Positions 1 to 8,989 of a stretch of 64,000 nt of DNA are shown here, piece by piece. The position numbers and the translations under genes are program-made. The notes beneath the pieces were generated by a model. It did no database searches. It saw only the letters and a list, made by a program, of their open reading frames with translations, and was not told the DNA's origin. The DNA comes from Methylotuvimicrobium sp. KM2 (lineage in GTDB: Bacteria; Pseudomonadota; Gammaproteobacteria; Methylococcales; Methylomonadaceae): the NCBI RefSeq assembly GCF_038051925.1, contig NZ_CP150634.1, positions 4,938,977 through 5,002,976 of the forward strand, given 5' to 3'. Every line of letters starts with the position of its first letter. Position 1 is the first letter of the stretch.

Positions 1-1283
1 GTCACGGTTGTTAGTATGACCGAACCGGATAAGGCCGGGTCGATATCGAGCTTATCCAAGACCAATGGAATTACGACGCCTGCAAAAGCTGCAATGATAA
101 TATTCACGACAATCGCGGCCGCAATCACCGAACCGATAGACAGGCTTCCGAACCAAATACCTGCAATAGCGCCGATCACTAAAGCCCACAACAGGCCATT
201 GAGTATGCCGACGCTGACTTCTTTAATCAAAAGCGGCTTAAAATTCCCCTTGCTGATTTGACCCAACGCGATGCCTCTGATGATCAATGTTAAAGTCTGA
301 CTGCCGGCAATCCCGCCCATCGATGCGACAATCGGCATCAACACCGCTAATGCAACGATTTGTTGTAAAGTACCTTCAAATAAGCCAATGAACCAAGAGG
401 CCAGAAAAGCCGTTAACAAATTGATTCCTAACCAGGTGGCTCGGCGTTTGGAGCTACGAATCACTGGAGCGAATAAGTCTTCGTCTTCATCCATACCCGC
501 GGTCGCCATCAATTGGCTTTCATATTCTTCGCGAGTAATTTCCAAAGCCAAGCGCAAGGTGATTCTGCCTAATAACAGTTGATCGGCATCGATGACCGGC
601 AATGCAGTTAGCCCCGAATGCTCCATCTTTTCCGCAGCATCGGTTAAATAACTATCCGCCGACACAGTACCAGGATCGTCAATGCATAATTCGATCAATG
701 GCGTAAGAGGATCCGCAGCATACAATTTATGAACAAGAACGGTGCCGACGAAAGCACCATTGCGCTGAATCAGATAAATACAATCGGTGTACTCGGGCAG
801 GTTTTTTCGGATCAAACGCATCGCCTGTCTAACCCTTGCCGTCCTTGGCAAAATCAATAACTCATGATCGACATAGCGGCCGATTCGTTCATCGTCATAT
901 TGCGCCGACAACTGATAATGCTTTCGCTGACTGGCATCCATATTGCCAAGCGCCGTATCGATCACCGATTCCGGCAATGTTTCCGCCAGTTCGATTAAAT
1001 CCTCGGCATGCAAGCCGCTCAGCAAAATCTGCAATTCCGATTCTTCGAAGCTTTCGATGATCGTCTGTCTGGGCTCGGAACGCATGGCGACCAAAACATC
1101 GACACGATCTTCGACAGGAACCTGCTGCCAACGCTCCAAACGTTGGTGCACGGGCAGGGATTCCAACAATAATGCCAATTCGGTACTTTCTAATTCTTCT
1201 ATGGCTTGTTCAAAAACAGTTTTTTGATCTTCATTTTCTGCTTCGTTAAGACGCTCAACCAAATGACTGATTTCTTCATTCAT
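1..1283 (-). CDS. mgtE: magnesium transporter MgtE, 3' end cut by window edge
   Basis: About 427 codons are visible and the frame runs off the left edge. It encodes an inner-membrane Mg2+ channel/transporter. Order seen: MNEEISHLVERL start, an N-terminal helical MgtE_N domain, a CBS pair (around residues 130-260, with 'GTVLVHKLYAADPL' and 'LTALPVIDADQLLGRI'-like segments), then hydrophobic helices with 'MPIVASMGGIAGSQTLT', the conserved ion-pore segment of MgtE. In this family the cytosolic N and CBS domains sense Mg2+ and gate the pore. The ATG at 1283 follows a GGAGGG Shine-Dalgarno. The last one or two membrane helices lie outside the window. Confidence 0.93.
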   Translation of the reverse strand, partial: MNEEISHLVERLNEAENEDQKTVFEQAIEELESTELALLLESLPVHQRLERWQQVPVEDRVDVLVAMRSEPRQTIIESFEESELQILLSGLHAEDLIELAETLPESVIDTALGNMDASQRKHYQLSAQYDDERIGRYVDHELLILPRTARVRQAMRLIRKNLPEYTDCIYLIQRNGAFVGTVLVHKLYAADPLTPLIELCIDDPGTVSADSYLTDAAEKMEHSGLTALPVIDADQLLLGRITLRLALEITREEYESQLMATAGMDEDEDLFAPVIRSSKRRATWLGINLLTAFLASWFIGLFEGTLQQIVALAVLMPIVASMGGIAGSQTLTLIIRGIALGQISKGNFKPLLIKEVSVGILNGLLWALVIGAIAGIWFGSLSIGSVIAAAIVVNIIIAAFAGVVIPLVLDKLDIDPALSGSVILTTV

Positions 1284-1327
1284 TGCTGCCCTCCCTAATT
1301 GGGTCCCGCAAACGGGACTGTGTAAAC

Positions 1328-1439
1328 GTTAACCCAGCCTAAACAACTATAGTGACTATGTCCCATAGAATTAAAAATTATTATTTATTTTTCAACATCT
1401 TATATTCATTCTCACTAAATGTTAAAGCTGGGTTAAGCC
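1328..1439. repeat. palindromic dispersed repeat, GTTAACCCAGCC family (copy 1)
   Basis: An inverted pair: GTTAACCCAGCCTAAACA at 1328-1344 and TAAATGTTAAAGCTGGGTTA at 1417-1436, with an AT-rich centre. The same pair recurs at 10185-10336, and a single arm occurs near 26196-26218. It lies upstream of mgtE and probably carries its promoter region. The whole 1284-1858 gap has no credible gene: it holds this repeat, the terminator at 1444-1467, and otherwise featureless AT-rich DNA. Confidence 0.6.
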
Positions 1440-1443
1440 AAAA

Positions 1444-1467
1444 AAAAGGGCCCGTCCGGGCCCTTTT
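1444..1467 (-). terminator. bidirectional rho-independent terminator
   Basis: Perfect stem AAAAGGGCCCG / CGGGCCCTTTT with a 2-nt loop. On the minus strand it is followed by a run of T, which suits termination of leftward transcripts coming from the CarH-like gene about 390 bp upstream. The symmetric A/T tails would also allow + strand termination. Confidence 0.8.
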
Positions 1468-1858
1468 CACATTATTCTTCGGCAACCCATTTTAAGCATA
1501 TTGTTGATTATTAAACATATTTAATGCCATATATTTCATAACCCTAAATCTACACTCCGAAATAACCACGCACAGCCTCAAGCGATAAACCATCCGCTCG
1601 GACGTTATTCGGTCAAAACAACCATGCATTGGAATTGAGAAAGTAAAAAAGAATCTGAGCATCGAATCAGCAATAACAGGCAATAGTCCTGTGTTAAATA
1701 AGCATTGAATTATGAAAGCCATTTACCGTGAATGCAATAAAAACCTCGCCTTCATATCATTTGAACGACTGAATTAAAAAAACCTACTGAATTCATAAGA
1801 AATTAAGAACTTTTCATGTATTGAAAAGTCAGAACTTAAATCAATCGATCGAGAATCG

Positions 1859-2773
1859 CTAATACGGCCGAGAGAGCGGACGACTTTCAATCATACGACC
1901 GATTCGATGGTAAAAGTCGTCAAGACTAGCGGTAAAAACCGACCTTTCCGGCAGTTGCTTCGACTTGAACAAATACTGTGCACCGGTACCGCCGACCCAT
2001 AACTGGATATCTTTCGGCAACGCTTCGGACAGATTATTTAAGTTTTGAATCATAGCTTGTTCAGGCGGGGTATTAGCGAAACTCATCACGATAACAGAAG
2101 GCTTGAGCCGGTTTCCGGCGTTTAACAAGTCTTCCCATGGCAAATCGGGGCCGATGTAATAGCATTTACATCGCTGGCTAGCGGCTAACCAGCAACTTAG
2201 CAATATTCCGAATTCGTGATGTTCTCCGGTCATGGTCGAAAACATCACACCGGGATTGGTTCCGGAAAATGGCTGTTCGTGATTCACCATGCTTAACACA
2301 ATTCGTTTAACACAGGCGGAAAATAAATGCTCTTGAGCAATTGTCAATTTACCTTCATGCCAAAGATTACCGACTTTTTCCAGCGTCGGCAAAAGAACCT
2401 CCCGGGCATAGCAGAGAGGGTCCATTGCGATCAGCGCCCTCCTAAGCAAGTCTTCGCAAACATCCATGCGAAACTGCAGCAGAGCATCGACAATCCGCAC
2501 AAAAAACAATTCCTGATTAGCATTAGGCGCATTTTGATTGGCGCTCAACAGATTCTGTAACTCATCGTTACTCAAGTCCGCGATTTTGCTAATCGTAAAA
2601 CCTTGCTGAGTGGCCGCTAGCAAGAGCGTCAAGCGCTCGACATCTTGCTGGGTATAAAGACGCCGACCTTTGCTGTCCCTAACGGGATTAACGGTTCCGT
2701 AGCGCCTTTCCCAAGCTCTAAGTGTTTCGGTGTTTATGCCTGTGAGTGAGGTCACGGTTTTTATTGTATACAT
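1859..2773 (-). CDS. MerR-family regulator with B12-binding photosensor domain (CarH/LitR type)
   Basis: 304 aa. An N-terminal MerR winged helix (residues 1-70, 'TLRAWERRYG') is followed by a four-helix cap and a Rossmann B12 fold. The signature residues of light sensing by adenosylcobalamin are all visible: W138-H139 with W-x9-E148-H149 in the cap, and E184-x-H186-x-x-G189 for the lower axial histidine. In CarH proteins the dark B12-bound tetramer represses its target, and light cleaves the Co-C bond and releases DNA. The partner residue for the photo-adduct corresponds to H139. It is divergent from a sigma-70 gene 137 bp away, the usual context for LitR/CarH regulators next to a sigma factor. 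The ATG at 2773 gives the full HTH. Confidence 0.88.
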   Translation of the reverse strand: MYTIKTVTSLTGINTETLRAWERRYGTVNPVRDSKGRRLYTQQDVERLTLLLAATQQGFTISKIADLSNDELQNLLSANQNAPNANQELFFVRIVDALLQFRMDVCEDLLRRALIAMDPLCYAREVLLPTLEKVGNLWHEGKLTIAQEHLFSACVKRIVLSMVNHEQPFSGTNPGVMFSTMTGEHHEFGILLSCWLAASQRCKCYYIGPDLPWEDLLNAGNRLKPSVIVMSFANTPPEQAMIQNLNNLSEALPKDIQLWVGGTGAQYLFKSKQLPERSVFTASLDDFYHRIGRMIESRPLSRPY

Positions 2774-2797
2774 TTATGCACAGGTTTTGTTTATGAT

Positions 2798-2836
2798 TAA
2801 TGTTTGACAAACATTGTACTCAGGAGTAATGTTTAA
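2798..2836. promoter_or_regulatory. candidate CarH-like operator between regulator and sigma gene
   Basis: The divergent gap holds a perfect 15-bp palindrome ATGTTTGACAAACAT (2800-2814) that overlaps a TTGACA, and two direct repeats TAATGTTTGA (2798-2807) and TAATGTTTAA (2827-2836) 29 bp apart. CarH-type repressors bind repeated half-sites that cover a promoter. Assignment to this regulator is inference. Confidence 0.5.
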
Positions 2837-2910
2837 TCCAAGCTTTAGTTGACTCAACAAAGTATTTACTCAGGGTATATAACCAGTTACCTGGTAAGGG
2901 GCAATCCACT

Positions 2911-4356
2911 ATGACCCAAATGAACTATTCAATGCTAAACAATCAGTACCGTTCCGGCAGTTTTCGAGGCTTTTATAAGGAAGCTTCTCTTGAAACGGAT
3001 TTAATGCATTCAAGGCGACCGCAAATCGACACCCTAAACAACGATTCCGATGAAATCGAATTGGAGCCTGCCGATGCCGAATTATTTGCGGAAACCGAAG
3101 CGCTGTCCTCATCGAATAATGCAATGACATTCATGCAGAATGGAGGCGACGAGTTATTGATCCATCAGCAAAATGCATCGGTTTTGACTCCCGAGGAATT
3201 AACCTCGCTAGCTCAACAAATGGAGCAGAGCCGCTTTAAATTATCGCGTTTGATGATTTATTCGGATTCGGGACTATCGGTTATCGCCGGCGAATTTGTT
3301 AGCGCTATCGGCGATGGCATCGATTTATCCGAGCTTATCAGAAAAAACAATCTCGAACCTGTACAAAAAGACAATGCTGCACAGGATACCGCTAAACAGC
3401 TCTCAAGCAAGTTATTAGAGTGTTTTCAACAAGTAATCAACGCCAAAGGCAACCCGCATTCAAGCACCGTATTGACCGAATGCAGGCAATTACTGGACGA
3501 TCTTCATCTTTTACCTAATTTCCTGCAACAAATCGTCAAGGTCTTAACTTGCCGGCTCAAGGATCGAGCACTCAACGCTGATGACTTGGAGTTGTTGAAA
3601 TCCGCGTCGATAGAGCAACAACGAATGATTTCCGCAAGACGTGCGATGATCAGCGGCAACCTTAGGCTAGTCACGTTCATTGCGCGTCAATATCACCATT
3701 CTTCGGTGCCGTTTACCGATTTGATTCAAGACGGGACCGTGGGTTTGATCAAGGCGGTCGACCGTTACGATTGGCGGCGATCGGTGCGCTTTTCCACTTA
3801 TGCGATTTATTGGATCAAGCAAAGCATCACTCGAGGCATGGTGAGACAGGAAAAAATGGTCCGCCTACCTTACAACATCGCGGCAAAAGCGGCCGCGGTG
3901 TTCGAAACGATGAACGATTATCTGGTCAAACACAACCAATGGCCCACCAATAAAACACTAGCCGAAATCTGCGCCTTGCCCGAAGAAGAAATCAAAGCCA
4001 TCGTCAATAATTATCAACCGACCATTTCGCTCGATAACAATATCAATGATGATGAAGATTTACCGGCGATCGTCGATTCGATGGAGCAAAACCATTTTCC
4101 GCAACCGATCAATATATTGGCTAATTCGGCACTGAAAAACTGTTTGAGGAAGGCTATCCAAACCCTGCCCGAACGCGAAGCCGACATCATCAATTGCCGC
4201 TTCGGACTCGACAGCGATACCGAAATGACGCTGCAAGACATTGCCGACCGGATGTCGTTAACCCGGGAAAGGGTCAGGCAAATTCAGAACAGCGCACTAT
4301 TGAAATTAAAAAATAAATTCAGCAGTGATTTAGTCGATTTTCTCGAACCCGGCTAA
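2911..4356 (+). CDS. sigma-70 family RNA polymerase sigma factor, group 2 (RpoD/RpoH-like)
   Basis: 481 aa. A long acidic N-terminus precedes a region 1.2-like helix ('LTPEELTSLAQQM'), region 2 ('FTDLIQDGTVGLIKAVDRYDWRRSVRFS TYAIYWIKQSI'), region 3 ('RLPYNIAAKAAAVF') and a complete region 4 with HTH ('LTRERVRQIQNSALLKL'). It is shorter than RpoD and lacks region 1.1, so it is an alternative sigma factor, not the housekeeping one. GGTAAGGGG lies upstream of the ATG. The divergent B12 photoreceptor suggests light- or B12-responsive transcription. Its targets cannot be read from the window. Confidence 0.87.
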   Translation: MTQMNYSMLNNQYRSGSFRGFYKEASLETDLMHSRRPQIDTLNNDSDEIELEPADAELFAETEALSSSNNAMTFMQNGGDELLIHQQNASVLTPEELTSLAQQMEQSRFKLSRLMIYSDSGLSVIAGEFVSAIGDGIDLSELIRKNNLEPVQKDNAAQDTAKQLSSKLLECFQQVINAKGNPHSSTVLTECRQLLDDLHLLPNFLQQIVKVLTCRLKDRALNADDLELLKSASIEQQRMISARRAMISGNLRLVTFIARQYHHSSVPFTDLIQDGTVGLIKAVDRYDWRRSVRFSTYAIYWIKQSITRGMVRQEKMVRLPYNIAAKAAAVFETMNDYLVKHNQWPTNKTLAEICALPEEEIKAIVNNYQPTISLDNNINDDEDLPAIVDSMEQNHFPQPINILANSALKNCLRKAIQTLPEREADIINCRFGLDSDTEMTLQDIADRMSLTRERVRQIQNSALLKLKNKFSSDLVDFLEPG

Positions 4357-4393
4357 AACAAGCGATTAAACCGACATTCGACCGAACAATAAA

Positions 4394-4421
4394 AAGGCCG
4401 GTTAAAAAATAAACCGGCCTT
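4394..4421. terminator. inverted repeat after the sigma gene, weak terminator
   Basis: Perfect 10-bp stem AAGGCCGGTT / AACCGGCCTT around an A-rich loop, 38 bp after the sigma stop codon. The + strand has only TT after the stem, so termination there would be inefficient. The minus strand has a short T run. Confidence 0.5.
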
Positions 4422-4446
4422 AACGCACGAGTATCAGGAGTCCGCT

Positions 4447-5607
4447 ATGACTTGGAACAATAAAAATAATGGCCCGGAGGAACTAGGTGAAAATCCTAAG
4501 TCCGATTGGGAAGCTCAATTCGAAAATATATGGCGAGGCATCAATAAAAAGCCGCAAAACTTTCTTAGCCGTCATTACAAACCAATATTCGCTTACTCAA
4601 GCGCCGCGTTTTTGATTGCCTGGTTTGCCAGCGGCGTTTATATCGTGGACCAAGGCAACCGAGGCGTAGAAACCCGCTTCGGCGCCTATCAAGCCACCAC
4701 AATGCCTGGCCCGCATTGGCATTTACCTTTCCCAATAGAAGACGTCTCTATCGTCGACGTCGAACAACAACGTTTCATTGAAATCGGTTATCAAACCGGA
4801 GGGCGTCAACTTGGAAACGGATCTGACTTACCCGAATCGCTAATGCTAACCAAAGATGAAAACATTATCAGCGTTAGGTTAGCCATTCAATATCAAATTA
4901 AAGATGCCAGGGATTATCTATTCAATGTCAAAAATGCCGAAGCCACGCTTAAGCAAGTGACCGAGAGTATCGAGCGGGGCGTTATCGGCAAAAATAATAT
5001 GGACTTCATCCTAACTGAAGGCCGCAGTCAAATTGCCACAGCAATCAAGGATCAGGTACAGGAAGCGATGGACCAATATCAAACAGGTTTGCGTATCGCT
5101 AGTGTCAACCTTCAGGATGCTCAACCCCCCGAAGAAGTTCAAAATGCTTTCGAGGATGCCATTCGGGCACGAGAAGACAAACAAAGACTGATCAATGAAG
5201 CCGAAGCTTATGCCAACGAAGTGATTCCAAAAGCTCGAGGCGCTGCGGCACGATTGATTCAGGAGGCCGAAGCATACGAGGCACAAGTGGTCGCCAGAGC
5301 AACCGGCGAGACGCAACGCTTCGATCAATTATTGGTCGAATACGAAAAAGCGCCCAAAATAACCCGCAAACGCTTGTATCTCGAAGCTAAGGAAAAACTT
5401 TACAGCAACACCAACAAAGTAATTGTAGCGGTTGAAAACGGAAATAATATGTTCTACATGCCGATCGATTCTATGCAGAAAAATGGCGAACAGAAAGCCG
5501 GTAGCCCTAACCAAAACTCTATTGCGCAAATCGAAAAGGCCGCCCAAACCGACACCCGAAAACCCATCTATGCTTCTACCATCCGTTCCAGCAGGAGCAG
5601 ACTATGA
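4447..5607 (+). CDS. hflK: FtsH protease modulator HflK
   Basis: 386 aa. One N-terminal membrane segment (about residues 46-65, 'FAYSSAAFLIAWFASGVYI') is followed by a periplasmic SPFH/band-7 domain ('VDQGNRGVETRFG' onward) and a long charged helix ('AEAYANEVIPKARGAAARLIQEAEAYEAQVV'). HflK and HflC form a membrane cage around FtsH and restrain its proteolysis. A GGAG lies before the ATG. The stop overlaps hflC by 4 nt (ATGA). Here hflKC sit directly before ftsH instead of in the hfq-hflX cluster common in enterobacteria. Confidence 0.95.
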   Translation: MTWNNKNNGPEELGENPKSDWEAQFENIWRGINKKPQNFLSRHYKPIFAYSSAAFLIAWFASGVYIVDQGNRGVETRFGAYQATTMPGPHWHLPFPIEDVSIVDVEQQRFIEIGYQTGGRQLGNGSDLPESLMLTKDENIISVRLAIQYQIKDARDYLFNVKNAEATLKQVTESIERGVIGKNNMDFILTEGRSQIATAIKDQVQEAMDQYQTGLRIASVNLQDAQPPEEVQNAFEDAIRAREDKQRLINEAEAYANEVIPKARGAAARLIQEAEAYEAQVVARATGETQRFDQLLVEYEKAPKITRKRLYLEAKEKLYSNTNKVIVAVENGNNMFYMPIDSMQKNGEQKAGSPNQNSIAQIEKAAQTDTRKPIYASTIRSSRSRL

Positions 5608-6470
5608 ACTCATTACCTAAACAGTTATTGGTTCCCACCGGTTTATCGGTGCTGATTCTTGGTTATATGTCGGTGTTTTATGTTGGTGAAAGTGAAAAAG
5701 CGATAAAATTTCGCTTGGGCGAAATCGTCGAATCCGATTATCGGCCGGGCCTTCATTTCAAAATGCCGTTAATCAATAATATCAATGCATTCGATGCCCG
5801 TATTCAAACTCTTAATGCCAAATCCGAACGTTTCCTGACTTCGGAAAAGAAAAATGTGATTGTCGATTCTTTTGCCAAATGGAAAATCGGCGACGTTGGT
5901 CTGTTTTATACAACGGTCAGCGGCGATTCTTTTCAAGCCAACCTTCGACTCGATCAAATTATGAAAGATGCGATGCGCGGCGAATTCGGTTTAAGAACCA
6001 TTAAAGAGTTGGTTTCCGAGGATAGAGGCAATTTACGCAAGGTGTTGATGGAAAAATTAAGCCCGGTCGCTGAACAATACGGCATCGAGTTGGTCGATAT
6101 ACGCATAAAGCGCATTGATTTGCCGGACGAAGTCAGCAGCTCTGTATTTCGTAGAATGGAAGCCGAACGCGAAAGAGTTGCCCGAGAATTCCGCTCACAA
6201 GGCGCGGAACTTGCAGAACAAATTAGCGCGCAGGCCGATAAGGAACGCGACATTATTTTGGCCAACGCTTATCGAGAAGCCGAACAAATACGAGGACGTG
6301 GCGATGCCAAGTCGGCCGAGATCTATGCGGTCAGCCATGGCAAAAATGAAGAGTTTTATGCATTCCACCGAAGCTTGAACGCCTATCAAAAATCGTTCGA
6401 AAATACTCAGGATACTCTGTTATTGGAACCGAAATCGGATTTCTTCAGGTATTTTTCGAAAGAAGAATGA
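5604..6470 (+). CDS. hflC: FtsH protease modulator HflC
   Basis: 288 aa SPFH-domain partner of HflK. It has an N-terminal anchor (residues about 7-25) and the conserved entry 'YVGESEKAIKFRLGEIVE', followed by the helical tail 'EAEQIRGRGDAKSAEIYA' typical of HflC. Translationally coupled to hflK through ATGA. ftsH follows after 35 bp with its own strong ribosome-binding site. Confidence 0.95.
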   Translation: MNSLPKQLLVPTGLSVLILGYMSVFYVGESEKAIKFRLGEIVESDYRPGLHFKMPLINNINAFDARIQTLNAKSERFLTSEKKNVIVDSFAKWKIGDVGLFYTTVSGDSFQANLRLDQIMKDAMRGEFGLRTIKELVSEDRGNLRKVLMEKLSPVAEQYGIELVDIRIKRIDLPDEVSSSVFRRMEAERERVAREFRSQGAELAEQISAQADKERDIILANAYREAEQIRGRGDAKSAEIYAVSHGKNEEFYAFHRSLNAYQKSFENTQDTLLLEPKSDFFRYFSKEE

Positions 6471-6505
6471 TATCCTCATACATCTCTAAAGAGGAGAAAA
6501 TTTAA

Positions 6506-8404
6506 ATGAAATCAAATGCACTTAAAATCGTCATCTGGATAGCGGTAGGGCTTACGCTATTCACGGCATTTAGCCGAATGGGTCCGCAAAACGACAGTAA
6601 CTATGCCTTGTCATACTCTGACTTTATCGAAGACATACGGGCCGGAGTCGTTTCTGAAGTCACGATCAACGGCGAGGAAATCAATGGTCGCCGGCGTAAC
6701 GGGGAAAGGTTTATGACCTATAACCCTAACGATGCCAAAATGATCGACGAATTGTTGGAATACGGCGTCAAAATTAAAGTAGCTTCGCCACCGAAACAAT
6801 CGATGCTGATGCAGATCTTTATCTCATGGGCACCGATGTTATTGCTGATCGCAGTCTGGGTTTATTTCTTCCGAAGACAGCAAGGCGGCGGCATGGGCGG
6901 CCAGATGAATTTCGGTAAAAGCAAGGCCAAGTTGCTTGAGGAAAACCAAATTAAGGTCAAATTCACTGATGTTGCAGGCGTCGAAGAAGCCAAGGAAGAC
7001 GTCGTCGAGATGGTCGATTTTCTGAGAGACCCCGCCAAATACGAATTCCTCGGCGGTCAGATACCGCGTGGCGTTTTGATGGTCGGTCCTCCGGGAACCG
7101 GTAAAACACTGCTGGCTCGGGCCATTGCAGGTGAAGCGGGTGTTCCGTTCTTCTCGATATCCGGTTCGGATTTCGTTGAAATGTTTGTCGGTGTCGGTGC
7201 CTCTCGCGTTCGCGATATGTTTGAACAAGCCAAGAAACGCGCGCCTTGCATCATCTTCATCGACGAGATCGATGCGGTTGGCCGTCATCGCGGCAACGGC
7301 ATGGGCGGCGGCAATGACGAACGCGAACAAACCTTGAACCAATTGCTTGTGGAAATGGACGGCTTCAATGGCAACGAAGGCATCATCGTTATCGCCGCGA
7401 CCAACCGCGCCGATGTACTCGATAAAGCCTTGCTGAGACCGGGCCGATTCGACCGACAAGTCACGGTCGGCTTACCCGATATCAAAGGCCGCGAGCAGAT
7501 TCTCGGTGTACATATCAAAAAAGTACCGCAAGCCGCAGATGTCAACATCAACGACCTGGCCCGAGGCACGCCCGGCTTTTCCGGCGCGGAACTCGCGAAT
7601 CTGATCAACGAAGCGGCTTTATTCGCGGCGCGTAAAAACAAACGCGAAGTGAACATGGAGGATCTCGACAAAGCCCGCGACAAGATGCTCATGGGCGCCG
7701 AAAGAAGAAGCATGATGATGCGCGAAGAAGATAAGTTGATGACAGCCTATCATGAAGCCGGTCATGCCATCGTCGGTCGAGTCGTTCCGGAGCACGATCC
7801 GGTTTATAAAGTTAGCATTATGCCCCGTGGCGGTGCATTAGGCATCACGATGTTCCTACCGGAACGGGATTCCTATAGCGCCAGCCGGGATAAGTTGGAA
7901 AGCCAAATCGCCAGCTTATTCGGCGGTCGCGTTGCCGAAGAAATCATTTACGGCAAGAACAAAGTGACCACCGGCGCTTCGAATGATATCGAGCGCGCCA
8001 CTCAATTGGCCCGCAACATGGTGACTAAGTGGGGTCTCTCCGATCGCCTCGGACCGATGGATTATGGCCCGGATCAGAATCAAGGCTATTTCGGTCCGCA
8101 AAATAAAGCAATGTCGGAACAAATGGCACGCTTGATCGACGACGAAATTCGATCGCTGGTCGACAAAAACTATGAGCGTGCCAAACAGATTCTCACCGAT
8201 CGCATGGACATCCTTCATAACATGGCGGATGCATTAATGCAGTGGGAAACCATCGATAAGTTTCAAATCGATGATTTAATGAACGGCAAAAAAATTGCGC
8301 CTCCGATACCGGAAGATGATGACAAGGACGAACAGCCCCCTGTTACGGTGACACCGGATACAACGGGCGGCAGCAATATCGGTCAAAGCGGCCTGGCAAC
8401 CTAA
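6506..8404 (+). CDS. ftsH: ATP-dependent zinc metalloprotease FtsH
   Basis: 632 aa, close to normal length. Two membrane segments (residues 7-24 and 104-122) flank a periplasmic domain. AAA+ module: Walker A GPPGTGKT 194-201, Walker B around 250-256 (FIDEIDA), second region of homology near residues 299-316. The protease zinc motif HEAGH is at 416-420. It degrades misfolded and short-lived membrane and cytosolic proteins. Strong SD (AGAGGAG). Forms an operon with hflK-hflC and is closed by the terminator at 8435-8473. Confidence 0.98.
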   Translation: MKSNALKIVIWIAVGLTLFTAFSRMGPQNDSNYALSYSDFIEDIRAGVVSEVTINGEEINGRRRNGERFMTYNPNDAKMIDELLEYGVKIKVASPPKQSMLMQIFISWAPMLLLIAVWVYFFRRQQGGGMGGQMNFGKSKAKLLEENQIKVKFTDVAGVEEAKEDVVEMVDFLRDPAKYEFLGGQIPRGVLMVGPPGTGKTLLARAIAGEAGVPFFSISGSDFVEMFVGVGASRVRDMFEQAKKRAPCIIFIDEIDAVGRHRGNGMGGGNDEREQTLNQLLVEMDGFNGNEGIIVIAATNRADVLDKALLRPGRFDRQVTVGLPDIKGREQILGVHIKKVPQAADVNINDLARGTPGFSGAELANLINEAALFAARKNKREVNMEDLDKARDKMLMGAERRSMMMREEDKLMTAYHEAGHAIVGRVVPEHDPVYKVSIMPRGGALGITMFLPERDSYSASRDKLESQIASLFGGRVAEEIIYGKNKVTTGASNDIERATQLARNMVTKWGLSDRLGPMDYGPDQNQGYFGPQNKAMSEQMARLIDDEIRSLVDKNYERAKQILTDRMDILHNMADALMQWETIDKFQIDDLMNGKKIAPPIPEDDDKDEQPPVTVTPDTTGGSNIGQSGLAT

Positions 8405-8434
8405 ACCTAGCCGCCGAAAACGTCCTCCTCTATA

Positions 8435-8473
8435 AAGTCCTCCTGTTCGGTTCTTTCAGGAGGACTTTTTTTT
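8435..8473 (+). terminator. rho-independent terminator after ftsH
   Basis: An 11-bp perfect stem AAGTCCTCCTG / CAGGAGGACTT with an 11-nt loop, followed by a run of T. Ends the hflK-hflC-ftsH transcript. Confidence 0.92.
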
Positions 8474-8485
8474 AAGGATAATTTC

Positions 8486-8932
8486 ATGAATAGTTTTGCT
8501 ACAAAAAGCTTAACCAGCTTCAAATATGCGTTGGAAGCTAATTATTATGTCTCTCTGGCTGTCAGCGTCGCGGCAGCAACCCTATCCTTTACGACTACTA
8601 ACCAAGCATTTTTCGAGCTCAACAGCGACCTTTACGGCCCTTTGAGTAATAACATTAAAATCATGATGATTTATATTGTTCTAGCGGAATTATCGATGTT
8701 CGCCTATTGTTTCATGAAGCAAAGCTATAAAGAATTGACAGCCGCCGGTCTTTTTTTGATTTTGTTGAGTGGTGCTCTGGAGTTTTATGGTCGCGTCAAT
8801 CAAATTCCGATCGATCATACTTATCGCTTGTTTTTTCTCTATGCCGGGCTTTCACATATAGCTTATGGTTTATTATCATTCCTACCCGTAAAACAGGAAC
8901 ACGACGATCAACATGTCGAAGAATCTCGATAA
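8486..8932 (+). CDS. small four-helix membrane protein of unknown function
   Basis: 148 aa. Hydrophobic stretches at about residues 20-38, 58-76, 84-100 and 113-132 indicate four membrane helices, with a short acidic, His-containing C-terminal tail (EHDDQHVEESR). I do not recognise a named family. It starts 12 bp after the ftsH terminator, AAGGA precedes the ATG, and it is probably transcribed alone. The sequence composition resembles its neighbours and supports a real gene. Confidence 0.7.
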   Translation: MNSFATKSLTSFKYALEANYYVSLAVSVAAATLSFTTTNQAFFELNSDLYGPLSNNIKIMMIYIVLAELSMFAYCFMKQSYKELTAAGLFLILLSGALEFYGRVNQIPIDHTYRLFFLYAGLSHIAYGLLSFLPVKQEHDDQHVEESR

Positions 8933-8989
8933 GCAAGCCGGCTAAATTTATTATTGCCACTCTCACTACGGAGCCCGAGTCATGAATAA

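Noticed and set aside
1492..1722. Leftward 76-codon frame
   Set aside because: Low-complexity hydrophobic sequence, no SD, no family; lies in an AT-rich gap.
2774..2910. Cobalamin riboswitch before the B12-dependent regulator
   Set aside because: The gap is only 137 bp and lacks the B12-box and the long fold of that riboswitch.
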